This document shows, piece by piece, positions 1 to 6,006 of a stretch of 6,006 bases of DNA. The stretch spans positions 1 through 6,006 of the forward strand of contig PLXB01000196.1 in the NCBI GenBank assembly GCA_003151215.1, read 5' to 3'. The stretch's first letter is position 1; the number at the start of each line of letters is the position of its first letter. The notes under the pieces were generated by a model that worked only from the letters and a program-made list of their open reading frames with translations, searched no databases and was not told the DNA's origin. A program made the position numbers and the translations under genes. The DNA is from Ignavibacteriota bacterium. Its GTDB lineage: Bacteria; Bacteroidota; Kapaibacteriia; Palsa-1295.

Positions 1-608
1 ACGTGCTGAGCATGATTATTAGTAAGTGACGAACCGTTCTGAATGCCAATGGACATTTTCGCAAAATGATTGGACATGTGCCGGCCGCCTCCGGCAATAT
101 CGGTTTCTTTCGAAAGTCCATTGAGCACAAGTTCTTCGACGGTGATCCCTGCGGCAAGGCAGGTCATAAGATCGCGGTAATAGGGAAAAAGATAATCCTG
201 CTTTTGGCGGAATGAAATGCCGATCGCTGCCTGAATGCCTTCATGTCCGGCACATGGTGCATGGTAGCTCCAGCCCATTGCCTTCTTCAGGTAATTCGCC
301 GCCGCATCGTCGCAGAGTCTTCCCAGGTGCATGAGCTTATACCATTCAACCAGCTTCTCCTTCGGAACTCCGGCCTGCGCCAGTTTGCCGCGAAACGACT
401 GCGAACCATCAGCCTTCGGACCGACAAGCACTGCTCCGTCGGGAATCGGCTCCAGCGATGGCGGAGCGACCGGAAAAGCATACTCCCGCTCGAGATCCGC
501 CGAGGTCAGCGTATGATGCACATACGGAATCTCTTTTCCGTCCGGCTTTCCGTTCGTTGAAGCGGTTTTCATGGTGTCGGCGATAGTATTTTTCGTTTTC
601 GTCGGCAT
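1..608 (-). CDS. Thiamine-diphosphate-dependent 2-oxoacid dehydrogenase E1 component, N-terminal part (partial)
   Basis: The minus strand is open from an ATG at 608-606 to the left edge, giving the first 202 residues. After a polar 45-residue leader, the sequence has the E1-alpha fold signatures: AGHEGIQAA at about residues 120-128, the YYRD cofactor-region motif at 143-146, and GGGRHMSNHF at 173-182. The last corresponds to the GRQM-x-x-H segment of branched-chain 2-oxoacid dehydrogenase E1. Enzymes of this family decarboxylate pyruvate or branched-chain 2-oxoacids and pass the acyl group to the lipoyl E2 subunit in the cytoplasm. The substrate cannot be told from this fragment. In many Bacteroidota-type genomes alpha and beta halves are fused into a protein of roughly 650-700 residues; whether that holds here lies outside the window. 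The start has no Shine-Dalgarno sequence; a second in-frame ATG at codon 13 is a possible alternative. By eye this stretch is GC-richer than the secreted-protein genes to its right. Confidence 0.88.
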   Translation of the reverse strand, partial: MPTKTKNTIADTMKTASTNGKPDGKEIPYVHHTLTSADLEREYAFPVAPPSLEPIPDGAVLVGPKADGSQSFRGKLAQAGVPKEKLVEWYKLMHLGRLCDDAAANYLKKAMGWSYHAPCAGHEGIQAAIGISFRQKQDYLFPYYRDLMTCLAAGITVEELVLNGLSKETDIAGGGRHMSNHFAKMSIGIQNGSSLTNNHAQH

Positions 609-707
609 AAATAAGGTTTAGAGTCGAGTAGAACATAGGCAATGGTTTTTTAGTGCAAGATAGGGAGACTGATAGACGTGTTGGCGTATAGGGATGAATT
701 CTTGCCC

Positions 708-739
708 TTGCAATCCAGCCCTTTTTATGCGTACCTTTG
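708..739 (+). promoter_or_regulatory. Bacteroidota-type promoter for the T9SS cargo gene at 760
   Basis: TACCTTTG at 732-739 matches the Bacteroidota -7 consensus TAnnTTTG exactly. A TTG at 708-710 lies 21 bases upstream, in the place of the -33 element. Transcription would begin near 746, leaving a leader of about 14 bases before the ATG at 760. The site is in the 151-bp gap between divergent genes. On the opposite strand only a weaker TAnnTTG-like match (662-656) is visible for the E1 gene. Confidence 0.6.
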
Positions 740-759
740 TATAGATATATCTCTTCAAA

Positions 760-1815
760 ATGAAAAGCAAACTGCTTCTCGTCGTCATTACGGTCTTCTT
801 CGCAGGTTCAGCGTATTGCCAGATTCCTGAAGTGATGTTGGGGGATACAGGAGTAATAGCGATTTTCACTCAACCTTATAGTCAACAAGATGACGCATGC
901 AATTCTGCCGATTTTAGTTTGGTCAGACATTTAAACAATAATTTCTTTTATACAACGGTTTGGTATTGGACGGGTAATTCCCAAATAAACTGGGGAAAGT
1001 CGGATACCGCAAATGCTTTTTTCACTCCTCGTACATCAGGTATCCAGACTGACAGTACTATTTTCTGGTCATGGTGGCATTGTACACCGCCAGGTCATAT
1101 GTTTGATTTTGCAGATTCAGTTCGATATAAGTTTATAGCCAAAGGTATAGACTCTATCGTCGTAATAAAAATTAAAGACTCCACTATCATTCTTCCGATT
1201 GATACACAAGCCAGAAAATACAAGTCTACCATCGATCCATTCTATTTCTATAGCAACATCGCCGATAGCGTACTCTTCGATAGCTGGCAATTAGTGATCA
1301 ATCCAAGTGCGAAGATAAGTTTTAAGGTTGATTCGAATATCAATCCTCTTTCGGAATATCTCTCCAAACCTTTTACGCGAAAGAAGCAACTGAATTTTAC
1401 ATTTACATCAGCTCTTATGGCGACTGATATTACAGAATCATTTCCGGCAACGATGAAAACCCGTGTGCGGTATAAAGGAATTGATTCGATCTATTCGAAT
1501 ACTTTTACGATCATTCTTCCTGCCGCGCCGAAGGATGGAGTGCAAATCGAGGCAATAAGCGACATTTCTTTTACGATCAACCCGAATCCTTTTTCGAAGC
1601 TGACAACACTCAAAGTCACAACAACAAATTCCGAACCTGTCACGCTTGAAATATATGATATCCATGGAAATCGCAAAGCAATTATCGCCAATAGTGAATA
1701 TATAAATGGCCTTCGTGATTTTTACTTCGATGCAACGGGTTTTGCTGCCGGGTCGTATTTTGCGCGGCTTGTTTGCGAAGGTAGGGTGATAACGAAAAAG
1801 ATGATTATTGATTGA
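760..1815 (+). CDS. Secreted protein with C-terminal T9SS type A sorting domain
   Basis: This 351-residue protein begins with a signal peptide: MKSK, then a hydrophobic stretch to about residue 18, with likely cleavage just before Gln21 (SAYC/Q). Residues 21-260 match no family I recognise. They are rich in Asp, Ser, Phe and Tyr, with aromatic-rich patches (VWYW at 67-70, FWSWWHC at 102-108) and alternating beta-type hydrophobics. From about residue 265 the sequence is a classic type IX secretion sorting domain: INPNPF at 273-278, LEIYDIHGN at 296-304, GFAAGSYFARL at 327-337, then VITKKMIID at the end. By family knowledge the protein should cross the inner membrane by Sec and the outer membrane by T9SS, with the tail removed on export to the surface or medium. 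The N-terminal part presumably sets its function, which is unknown. The leader has no Shine-Dalgarno sequence. No convincing terminator follows; the next gene starts 52 bases on with its own promoter motif. Confidence 0.9.
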   Translation: MKSKLLLVVITVFFAGSAYCQIPEVMLGDTGVIAIFTQPYSQQDDACNSADFSLVRHLNNNFFYTTVWYWTGNSQINWGKSDTANAFFTPRTSGIQTDSTIFWSWWHCTPPGHMFDFADSVRYKFIAKGIDSIVVIKIKDSTIILPIDTQARKYKSTIDPFYFYSNIADSVLFDSWQLVINPSAKISFKVDSNINPLSEYLSKPFTRKKQLNFTFTSALMATDITESFPATMKTRVRYKGIDSIYSNTFTIILPAAPKDGVQIEAISDISFTINPNPFSKLTTLKVTTTNSEPVTLEIYDIHGNRKAIIANSEYINGLRDFYFDATGFAAGSYFARLVCEGRVITKKMIID

Positions 1816-1840
1816 GATTCACCTGAGTCATGTTTTTGCT

Positions 1841-1848
1841 TATATTTG
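1841..1848 (+). promoter_or_regulatory. -7 promoter element upstream of the split barrel gene
   Basis: TATATTTG fits TAnnTTTG exactly and lies 19 bases before the ATG at 1868. No TTG is found at the usual 19-21-base spacing upstream; the nearest, at 1812-1814, is 26 bases away. This is therefore a one-element match. If it is real, the barrel gene can be transcribed separately from the cargo gene before it. Confidence 0.45.
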
Positions 1849-1867
1849 TTAAACATACAGTGCGAGA

Positions 1868-2676
1868 ATGAAATGCAAATTGTTTCCAATACTATTAATG
1901 GTTGCCCTTACCGGTTTCTCTGTATGCATTTGCCGAATTCTGAAAGCTCAAGAAGTCTCTCCGGATGAGAAACATTCCATATCGATCGGAGCTGAAGGAG
2001 GGTGGATGCTGAATCAGCAGTCAGGAAGTTTCAATTCAAACTGCGGATGTGAACCGTTCGAAAATGGAAAAGGAAACAGCGGAATAGCTGCGTTCTCGGT
2101 TGAACTTGAATTGAATAGATATATTAGTTTTGGAGCGAAATTTAGCCTGGATATTAAATCCACCTCTTCGTCCTATGATTCAAAAGACTCCGGTACTGTC
2201 GTCTATAATAATGGGAGCCAGTTCGGGACCGCCTATTTCGATATTATATATCGGGATAATCTACGTTCAACATATCTATTCATCGCACGTATATAAATTT
2301 GAGTCCTTTTGGTTCAGGGTTATTCCTTCAGTTCGCGCCTGAATTCGGAAGTCTTTTAACTTCCCAAAACACTATCACACGCGAGCTGCCAAATCAGATC
2401 ATTAGGGTTAATGGCGATACTATTGCGAATCCCCTTTTTGCAAATGGTACGACTAAAGAAACACTGGAAGACGGACCAATTCAAGGAGTAAATAAATTAC
2501 GCATTGCGATATTTTTTCCCGCAGGATATGACTTCCGCTTATTGAAATATCTTTCCATTGTTCCCGAAGCAAGTTATAACTTACCCCTGACTACTATTTC
2601 CAGTAGTTCGGGTTCGTCAAACTGGAAAATATCATCACTTGTGCTTGCGCTTGCCATTAAGTATCGTTTTGATTGA
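1868..2676 (+). pseudogene. Outer-membrane beta-barrel protein, reading frame split by a -1 shift
   Basis: The first part (1868-2296, 142 residues) starts with a signal peptide (MKCKLFPILLMVALTGF, likely cleavage at LKA/Q28). It goes on to a short Cys-containing loop (C59-G-C61-EPFENGKG) and alternating beta strands such as FSVELELNRYISFGAKFSLDI. The frame closes with TAA at 2294-2296. The rest continues in the frame one base back, open from 2260 to 2676. It reads YINLSPFGSGLFLQFAPEFG at its start and ends in a barrel-type strand, LVLALAIKYRFD, with the C-terminal aromatic pattern used for outer-membrane insertion. Joined, the product would be about 269 residues, a normal size for the PorT-like or OmpA-barrel-like porin families of Bacteroidota. 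The switch must lie between 2260 and 2296, where both frames are open. I see no slippery heptamer, so I call it a frameshifted gene or a sequencing error. A TTG at 2299 could start the second part, but it would lack a signal peptide. Barrel identity is fairly sure; precise family is not. Confidence 0.78.
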
Positions 2677-2762
2677 CAGGAATCAGAGAACATGAGGCTC
2701 GAATGTGTGAATTATACAACATATTCCCAAAGTTCTGTAACAGATTCCTGCCCTTGATCTCG

Positions 2763-2770
2763 TATTTTTG
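2763..2770 (+). promoter_or_regulatory. -7 promoter element for the small gene at 2818
   Basis: TATTTTTG fits TAnnTTTG exactly, in the otherwise empty 141-bp gap after the barrel gene. It would give a leader of about 40 AT-rich bases before the ATG at 2818. No well-spaced TTG stands in the -33 position, so this rests on one element. Confidence 0.42.
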
Positions 2771-2817
2771 CAGTATTCCCTCACTCTATTTTTTTACACA
2801 AATATACATCTACGATT

Positions 2818-2979
2818 ATGAATGACGAAACAGTAAAAACCACTGAATCGAAAACGGAATACTCTTCCAATGGCGGTGCCAGTGCAACAAAGACAAAAGA
2901 AGTCTCGACGGAGAAAAAAACTACAACTGAGGAAAAGCCTGAGAAAACAGTCATCGTGACTACGACGACGGAGAACTAA
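2818..2979 (+). CDS. Small Thr/Lys/Glu-rich, probably disordered protein (53 aa)
   Basis: The frame runs from ATG at 2818 to TAA at 2977-2979. The product has an extreme composition: 15 Thr, 9 Glu and 8 Lys in 53 residues, with no Leu, Phe, Trp, Cys, His or Arg. It has no signal peptide or membrane segment, so a cytoplasmic, unfolded, highly soluble chain is likely. It ends in a Val/Ile patch (TVIVTTTTEN, residues 44-53). I do not recognise a family. The case for a real gene is its setting: a TAnnTTTG element 48 bases upstream, an AT-rich leader typical of this organism, and a strong intrinsic terminator beginning 16 bases after the stop, so it looks like a complete single-gene unit. The alternative is a chance open frame inside a small non-coding RNA bounded by the same promoter and terminator. 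Low-complexity coding makes homology searches weak. Confidence 0.6.
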   Translation: MNDETVKTTESKTEYSSNGGASATKTKEVSTEKKTTTEEKPEKTVIVTTTTEN

Positions 2980-2994
2980 CGTATTCCATAATGC

Positions 2995-3029
2995 AAAAAA
3001 AACCTATGCCTGAAGGTATAGGTTTTTTT
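2995..3029 (+). terminator. Rho-independent terminator, probably bidirectional
   Basis: CCTATGCC (3003-3010) and GGTATAGG (3015-3022) form an 8-bp stem with one G-T wobble around a TGAA loop. The stem is followed by seven T and preceded by eight A, so the helix can be extended by A-T pairs. It ends the 53-residue gene's transcript. Read from the other strand it has eight T after the stem, so it could also stop minus-strand transcription arriving from the right. Confidence 0.9.
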
Positions 3030-3099
3030 AATTTAGGGGCGGAATTTTCCTTCATGCGGTATCATTGCATCATAGTAATCTCATTTACAAAAAATAGGT

Positions 3100-3246
3100 A
3101 TGTTTAAGATCACACTTGGTGCGCTCATGGCATCTATCGTTTCTCTATTCCTTCCTTCTCGAATATACCGTCTTTATTTTACAGGTGCGATCCTCGTGAT
3201 TTTTATTATCATCGAGATCATCTTCATTGCGCACGGAGGAGATTAA
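3100..3246 (+). CDS. Small two-helix membrane protein (48 aa)
   Basis: ATG at 3100 to TAA at 3244-3246 encodes 48 residues. Two hydrophobic stretches are visible: residues 4-18, ending in Pro19, and a very Ile-rich one at 25-44 (AILVIFIIIEIIFIA). They are joined by a short basic turn (SRIYR, with R21 and R24), so a hairpin in the inner membrane with both ends outside is the simplest model. Glu39 sits inside the second helix. The tail HGGD is short. The ATG follows AATAGGT, which offers a weak AGG ribosome-binding match 4 bases away. No family is recognised; tiny hydrophobic proteins of this kind often pass unannotated. The gene sits downstream of a terminator, so it needs its own promoter. 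TATCATTG at 3060-3067 is one mismatch from TAnnTTTG and is the best candidate. It converges on the next gene with only 20 bases between stops. Confidence 0.6.
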   Translation: MFKITLGALMASIVSLFLPSRIYRLYFTGAILVIFIIIEIIFIAHGGD

Positions 3247-3266
3247 AGTCAGTCCTATCATTATGC

Positions 3267-4880
3267 TCAATGCGATACGATAAATTTCTGTACCCATTGA
3301 TGTGCGCGGCTGCGCGCTATGCAATAGTATAGTCCGTTGGGAATATTCGCAGCGTTAGCAGAAAAAACTTTTGCGCCGTTGAAATTATTTTCTGCTCCCA
3401 GATCCATCACTTCGATACCTAATGCATTGACGATCCGGATATCTGTAATCTCATTGGCGACATCTTCTATTTTGAATGATGATGTAACCGGATCGGGAAA
3501 TATGTGTGCTAAAACATCAGAGCCGGAATTATTTTCAGCAACGCTATTTGCAGGATATCCGATCATGCGAACGACCATAAAGTGATCAGTTCCATTTTGG
3601 ACTGAGCCACCTACACCAATAAATCTCTTAATATTTCCTACCAGGTCCACTTTGCCGATAGGCTCAACAAATGTCAGATAGTTAGAAAACCTCCCACTAT
3701 CAATATCTATCGAGATAATACCATTATGATTAAATATCGGATCAGGCACAGCCGTCGTATCGCTGATCCTGACAAAAATGGAGTTCCCAAGACCGGCATT
3801 TACCTTTCCGGAGATAATTTCACTAAGGTCACTTGCGATAAAAAGTCCTTTCGGCTCGAATGATGGAAGAATGTCGTTCGTCCCGATACCGTTTTTCCCA
3901 TAAGTAGAATCTGGTCTTCCGTACTCATCGAATCTGCGGATCACTATGTGAGTCGGTGAGGATTCCGAAGTAGGCAGTAACATAACAACCTTATTATCAC
4001 CCTGCTCAAATTGAGCCATTATGGTATCACCTGTAAGAACGATACCAGTATGGATCAACCCTTTGACGGCTATGGAAGTATCAGGTTGTCCCTTCTCGGT
4101 AAAATGTGCAATTATTAATTCACGAGAACCGCTGTCACTGATGCCACACATGAAAATGTGTCTATCATTGAGAAAAAAACCTTGTACCGAATGTACGGGT
4201 GCGGGAATGACCATTCTGCCTTTATCACCAAAGGATGTATCAAGTGTACCGTCACCGTTAATAGTCATAACGCCAAAACCTGTCTTTCCCTGAGCATCCG
4301 ATGCAATAGACTTTCCGCAAACCACGTATTGCGGATAGGCAGTCTTGGCGGAAACGGAAACTGCTTCTCCACCCGAATGATCATCGAATTTCATCATTAG
4401 TCTTCCGTTCTCGCCAAAGTTCGAATCCGGTGTACCGTTTTTCTTTAATCTGTACACCGAGGGAACGAGGGAAGAATTTGTACCTGCACCACCAGCAAGT
4501 ATGAACATACTATCCGTAATATTATCAGGTTGTCTTTCCATCCAATTAGGATAATCGGATGTGTCCCAGGTGAAATTGACAATACCGTTAGTACCAAAAC
4601 CTGCATCGAGCTTTCCTGTGGAATCGACGCGAATCATTCCCAGGTGAAAAACTCCAGCATCTGGCGTACTTACTTTGCCGCAGACAGTTGTAACCTTGCT
4701 ATCATGGGTGACATCTAATCCCTTTGTTTCGTCGTTAAAACCCCCGACGTTTACTTCTACTTTCCCACCAAGTCCAAAGGAAGTGTCAATAGTGATCAGA
4801 ACTGGTACGTGCTGTGCAAAGGACTGGCTGCCTAAGATTGTTAAAAAAGATAGAATTATAAAGGTTATGAATTTTTTCAT
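3267..4880 (-). CDS. Secreted delta-60 repeat protein with T9SS type A sorting domain
   Basis: This 537-residue protein has a clear signal peptide (MKKFITFIILSFLTILGSQSFA, likely cleaved before Gln23). The body repeats a unit that ends in a motif like G-x-x-D-x-x-F-G-x-x-G. The anchor Asp is at 32, 92, 152, 214, 267, 324 and 380, a spacing of 53-62 residues. This matches the delta-60 repeat family, which likely forms a beta-propeller-like or solenoid structure. The first four units are well conserved; those at 267 and 380 have lost the FG. From about residue 455 a T9SS type A sorting domain follows: IFPDPVTSSFKIE, IRIVNALGIEVMDL, then ANIPNGLYYCIARS and a final QKFIVSH. Export by Sec and then T9SS to the cell surface or medium is expected. 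Ligand and role are unknown. I saw no convincing TAnnTTTG in the gap upstream of its start. Confidence 0.92.
   Translation of the reverse strand: MKKFITFIILSFLTILGSQSFAQHVPVLITIDTSFGLGGKVEVNVGGFNDETKGLDVTHDSKVTTVCGKVSTPDAGVFHLGMIRVDSTGKLDAGFGTNGIVNFTWDTSDYPNWMERQPDNITDSMFILAGGAGTNSSLVPSVYRLKKNGTPDSNFGENGRLMMKFDDHSGGEAVSVSAKTAYPQYVVCGKSIASDAQGKTGFGVMTINGDGTLDTSFGDKGRMVIPAPVHSVQGFFLNDRHIFMCGISDSGSRELIIAHFTEKGQPDTSIAVKGLIHTGIVLTGDTIMAQFEQGDNKVVMLLPTSESSPTHIVIRRFDEYGRPDSTYGKNGIGTNDILPSFEPKGLFIASDLSEIISGKVNAGLGNSIFVRISDTTAVPDPIFNHNGIISIDIDSGRFSNYLTFVEPIGKVDLVGNIKRFIGVGGSVQNGTDHFMVVRMIGYPANSVAENNSGSDVLAHIFPDPVTSSFKIEDVANEITDIRIVNALGIEVMDLGAENNFNGAKVFSANAANIPNGLYYCIARSRAHQWVQKFIVSH
3729..4787 (-). 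repeat. Seven delta-60-type protein repeat units
   Basis: Within the secreted protein, the motifs IDTSFGLGG, LDAGFGTNG, PDSNFGENG, LDTSFGDKG, PDTSIAVKG, PDSTYGKNG and PDPIFNHNG recur at about 60-residue steps (residues 31-386). Each is preceded by a strand such as MIRVDSTG, VYRLKKNG or VMTINGDG. The repeats are diverged at DNA level, so they are old and not a recent tandem expansion. Confidence 0.85.
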
Positions 4881-5010
4881 TGAGAATTCTTTGAAAAAGG
4901 ATGTATATGCCTAAGTTCAACACTTAACGCAATTAAATAAAAATACGTTTTGATTAAAGTAAACGGAAACTTCGAACCTCAGCCCAACAATCGCTGTTTC
5001 ATGCAATCCA
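4881..5010. other. Divergent intergenic region between the delta-60 gene and ctaA
   Basis: This 130-bp AT-rich stretch must hold the promoters of both flanking genes. For ctaA the nearest match is TACGTTTTG at 4944-4952, which has one extra base compared with TAnnTTTG. On the minus strand no match better than this was found. No terminator, RNA structure or operator palindrome is evident. Confidence 0.35.
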
Positions 5011-6006
5011 ATGAAAGAGAGCATCATCAGCCAAAACTCACTATCTAATACCCGAACCCCGAATAACTGGCTGCACCGATTCGCCTTTTTTACTTCCTGC
5101 CTGACTTTTCCCCTCATTTTTGTGGGCGGATTAGTCAAGAGTCATGAAGCCGGTCTTTCAGTCCCGGATTGGCCGACGACCTACGGCTTCAATATGTTCA
5201 CCTTCCCTCTTCACTGGATGGTCGGCAATATTTTTTATGAACATGGACACAGGCTTTATGCTTCCTTAGTTGGATTCTTCATTCTGATTCTCGCACTCTG
5301 GATCTGGCGAAAAGAGCCTCGCAAATGGGTACGCAAACTCGGATGGTTTACCTTGCTGGCAGTATCCGTACAGGGCATATTAGGCGGAATAACGGTGAAG
5401 ATGTTTCTTCCATGGTATATTTCAACGGCTCACGCTGCATTAGCACAAACGACATTTTGTTTGACCGTTGCACTTTCAATGGTCACATCGAAGTGGTGGA
5501 AAGATGGTATTCTCAAAACGACAAGCGATATAACAGACCGCCTTCAAAACCTTACATTTATCACTGTCGGCGCTATCTTCATTCAGCTTTTGCTCGGCGC
5601 CGTGATGCGACATTTGAATGCCGGACTTGCGATTCCGACTTGGCCGCTTGCCAATGGATCACTTATTCCTGACTTTACATCTGTCGGTGTAGTACTGAAT
5701 TTTGCACATCGCAACTGGGCATTCGTAGTAGCAATATTAATTTTTACGACGGCATATTATGCCATCAAAGCCTCAAAAGAGCACCCCTCATTTGAGAAGC
5801 CTGCCATCGCAGGAATGATCTTCGTTATTATTCAGATAACGCTTGGTGCGATAACGATACTGAGCGAGAAGGAGCCGAACTGGACATCGTTGCATGTCGT
5901 CGGAGGAGCGGCAGTGCTTGCTTCGCAGTTTGTTTTATCACTGAGAGTGCGACACTTGACAAAAAGAAGTTTACTCGATAACGTCGTTGCGAGCGAAGCG
6001 AAGCAA
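5011..6006 (+). CDS. ctaA: Heme A synthase, CtaA/COX15 family (3' end beyond window)
   Basis: The frame is open from ATG at 5011 to the right edge (332 residues). It encodes a polytopic membrane protein with the two-fold repeat of heme A synthases. The first half has GGLVKSHEAGLSVPDWPTTYG (39-59), the E-x-x-H-R motif at E77/H80/R81 and H141 in TAHAALAQ. The second half has GAVMRHLNAGLAIPTWPLANG (196-216), H233 in FAHRN and H295 in SLHVVGGAA. These histidines correspond to the heme-binding pairs of the family. The enzyme oxidises the methyl group of heme O to the formyl group of heme A for aa3/caa3-type cytochrome oxidases in the inner membrane. Usual length is about 300-360, so the gene must end just past the edge. 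The last residues (NVVASEAKQ) come from a sequence resembling a dispersed repeat. The ATG at 5001 is in another frame and hits a stop after 15 codons. An in-frame stop at 4960-4962 limits upstream extension. No Shine-Dalgarno sequence is seen. Confidence 0.93.
   Translation, partial: MKESIISQNSLSNTRTPNNWLHRFAFFTSCLTFPLIFVGGLVKSHEAGLSVPDWPTTYGFNMFTFPLHWMVGNIFYEHGHRLYASLVGFFILILALWIWRKEPRKWVRKLGWFTLLAVSVQGILGGITVKMFLPWYISTAHAALAQTTFCLTVALSMVTSKWWKDGILKTTSDITDRLQNLTFITVGAIFIQLLLGAVMRHLNAGLAIPTWPLANGSLIPDFTSVGVVLNFAHRNWAFVVAILIFTTAYYAIKASKEHPSFEKPAIAGMIFVIIQITLGAITILSEKEPNWTSLHVVGGAAVLASQFVLSLRVRHLTKRSLLDNVVASEAKQ
5982..6006 (+). repeat. Start of a dispersed repeat resembling the 'GTCATTGCGAGCGAAGCGAAGCAATC' type (cut by edge)
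   Basis: The last 25 bases, beginning CGTCGTTGCGAGCGAAGCG, differ at one position from a palindrome-prone repeat unit I know from many unrelated bacterial genomes. That unit, when translated, gives the familiar tail 'VIASEAKQS'. Here it overlaps the end of the heme A synthase frame. Recognition is from memory and only one arm is in view, so copy number and full structure are unknown. Confidence 0.55.

Noticed and set aside
243..642. Several open frames on both strands inside the E1 gene
   Set aside because: They are antisense or out-of-frame shadows of the conserved E1 sequence, rich in Arg and Ser as expected from a GC-richer coding strand.
805..822. Lipoprotein signal in the cargo protein at 760 (Cys20 after SAY)
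   Set aside because: The -1 residue is Tyr and the -3 residue is Ser, so there is no lipobox; an ordinary signal peptide followed by T9SS export fits better.
1438..1691. Two minus-strand frames over the end of the cargo gene
   Set aside because: They lie opposite the well-supported T9SS sorting domain and have no features of their own.
2276..2301. Programmed -1 ribosomal frameshifting in the barrel gene
   Set aside because: No X-XXY-YYZ slippery heptamer in the zero frame and no clear downstream stem or pseudoknot; a mutation or sequence error is simpler.
5001..5048. ATG at 5001 as the start of ctaA
   Set aside because: It is in a different frame and stops after 15 codons; the ATG at 5011 opens the conserved frame.
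4917..5138. Minus-strand 73-residue open frame over the start of ctaA
   Set aside because: It overlaps the conserved heme A synthase coding region and shows no motif, signal or promoter; it is a shadow frame.
1..6006. CRISPR array, tRNA/rRNA genes, insertion sequences, phage or defence genes
   Set aside because: I looked on both strands and found no regular direct repeats with spacers, no tRNA-like cloverleaf, no transposase or integrase motifs and no terminal inverted repeats.

Overview
The window looks like a chromosomal segment from the Bacteroidota or a close FCB-group relative. I lean towards a Kapabacteria/Ignavibacteria-like lineage, but this cannot be fixed from 6 kb. Three things point this way. 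Two secreted proteins carry C-terminal type IX secretion (T9SS type A) sorting domains. Three intergenic sites match the Bacteroidota -7 promoter motif TAnnTTTG. Most start codons are preceded by AT-rich leaders with no clear Shine-Dalgarno sequence.

Layout, left to right. Positions 1-608 (minus) hold the N-terminal 202 residues of a thiamine-diphosphate-dependent 2-oxoacid dehydrogenase E1 component, cut by the window edge. A divergent 151-bp gap with a good promoter leads to a plus-strand T9SS cargo protein (760-1815). Next comes an outer-membrane beta-barrel gene (1868-2676) that is split by a -1 frame change near 2260-2296. Two very small plus-strand genes follow: a 53-residue Thr/Lys/Glu-rich, probably disordered protein (2818-2979), closed by a strong hairpin terminator (2995-3029), and a 48-residue two-helix membrane protein (3100-3246). 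The latter converges on a large minus-strand secreted protein (3267-4880) with seven delta-60-type repeat units and a T9SS sorting domain. A second divergent gap of 130 bp leads to a CtaA/COX15-type heme A synthase (5011 to the right edge). The end of its reading frame runs into a sequence resembling a widespread dispersed repeat.

The genes do not form one pathway. Two (E1, heme A synthase) are housekeeping genes of aerobic respiratory metabolism. The middle genes are cell-envelope or secreted products, mostly as single transcription units with their own upstream regions. Heme A synthase implies an aa3/caa3-type terminal oxidase elsewhere in the genome, and the sorting domains imply a T9SS machinery elsewhere. 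I found no RNA gene, CRISPR array, insertion sequence or defence system. The points most worth checking are the broken barrel gene, the repeat at the end of ctaA, and the two tiny genes.
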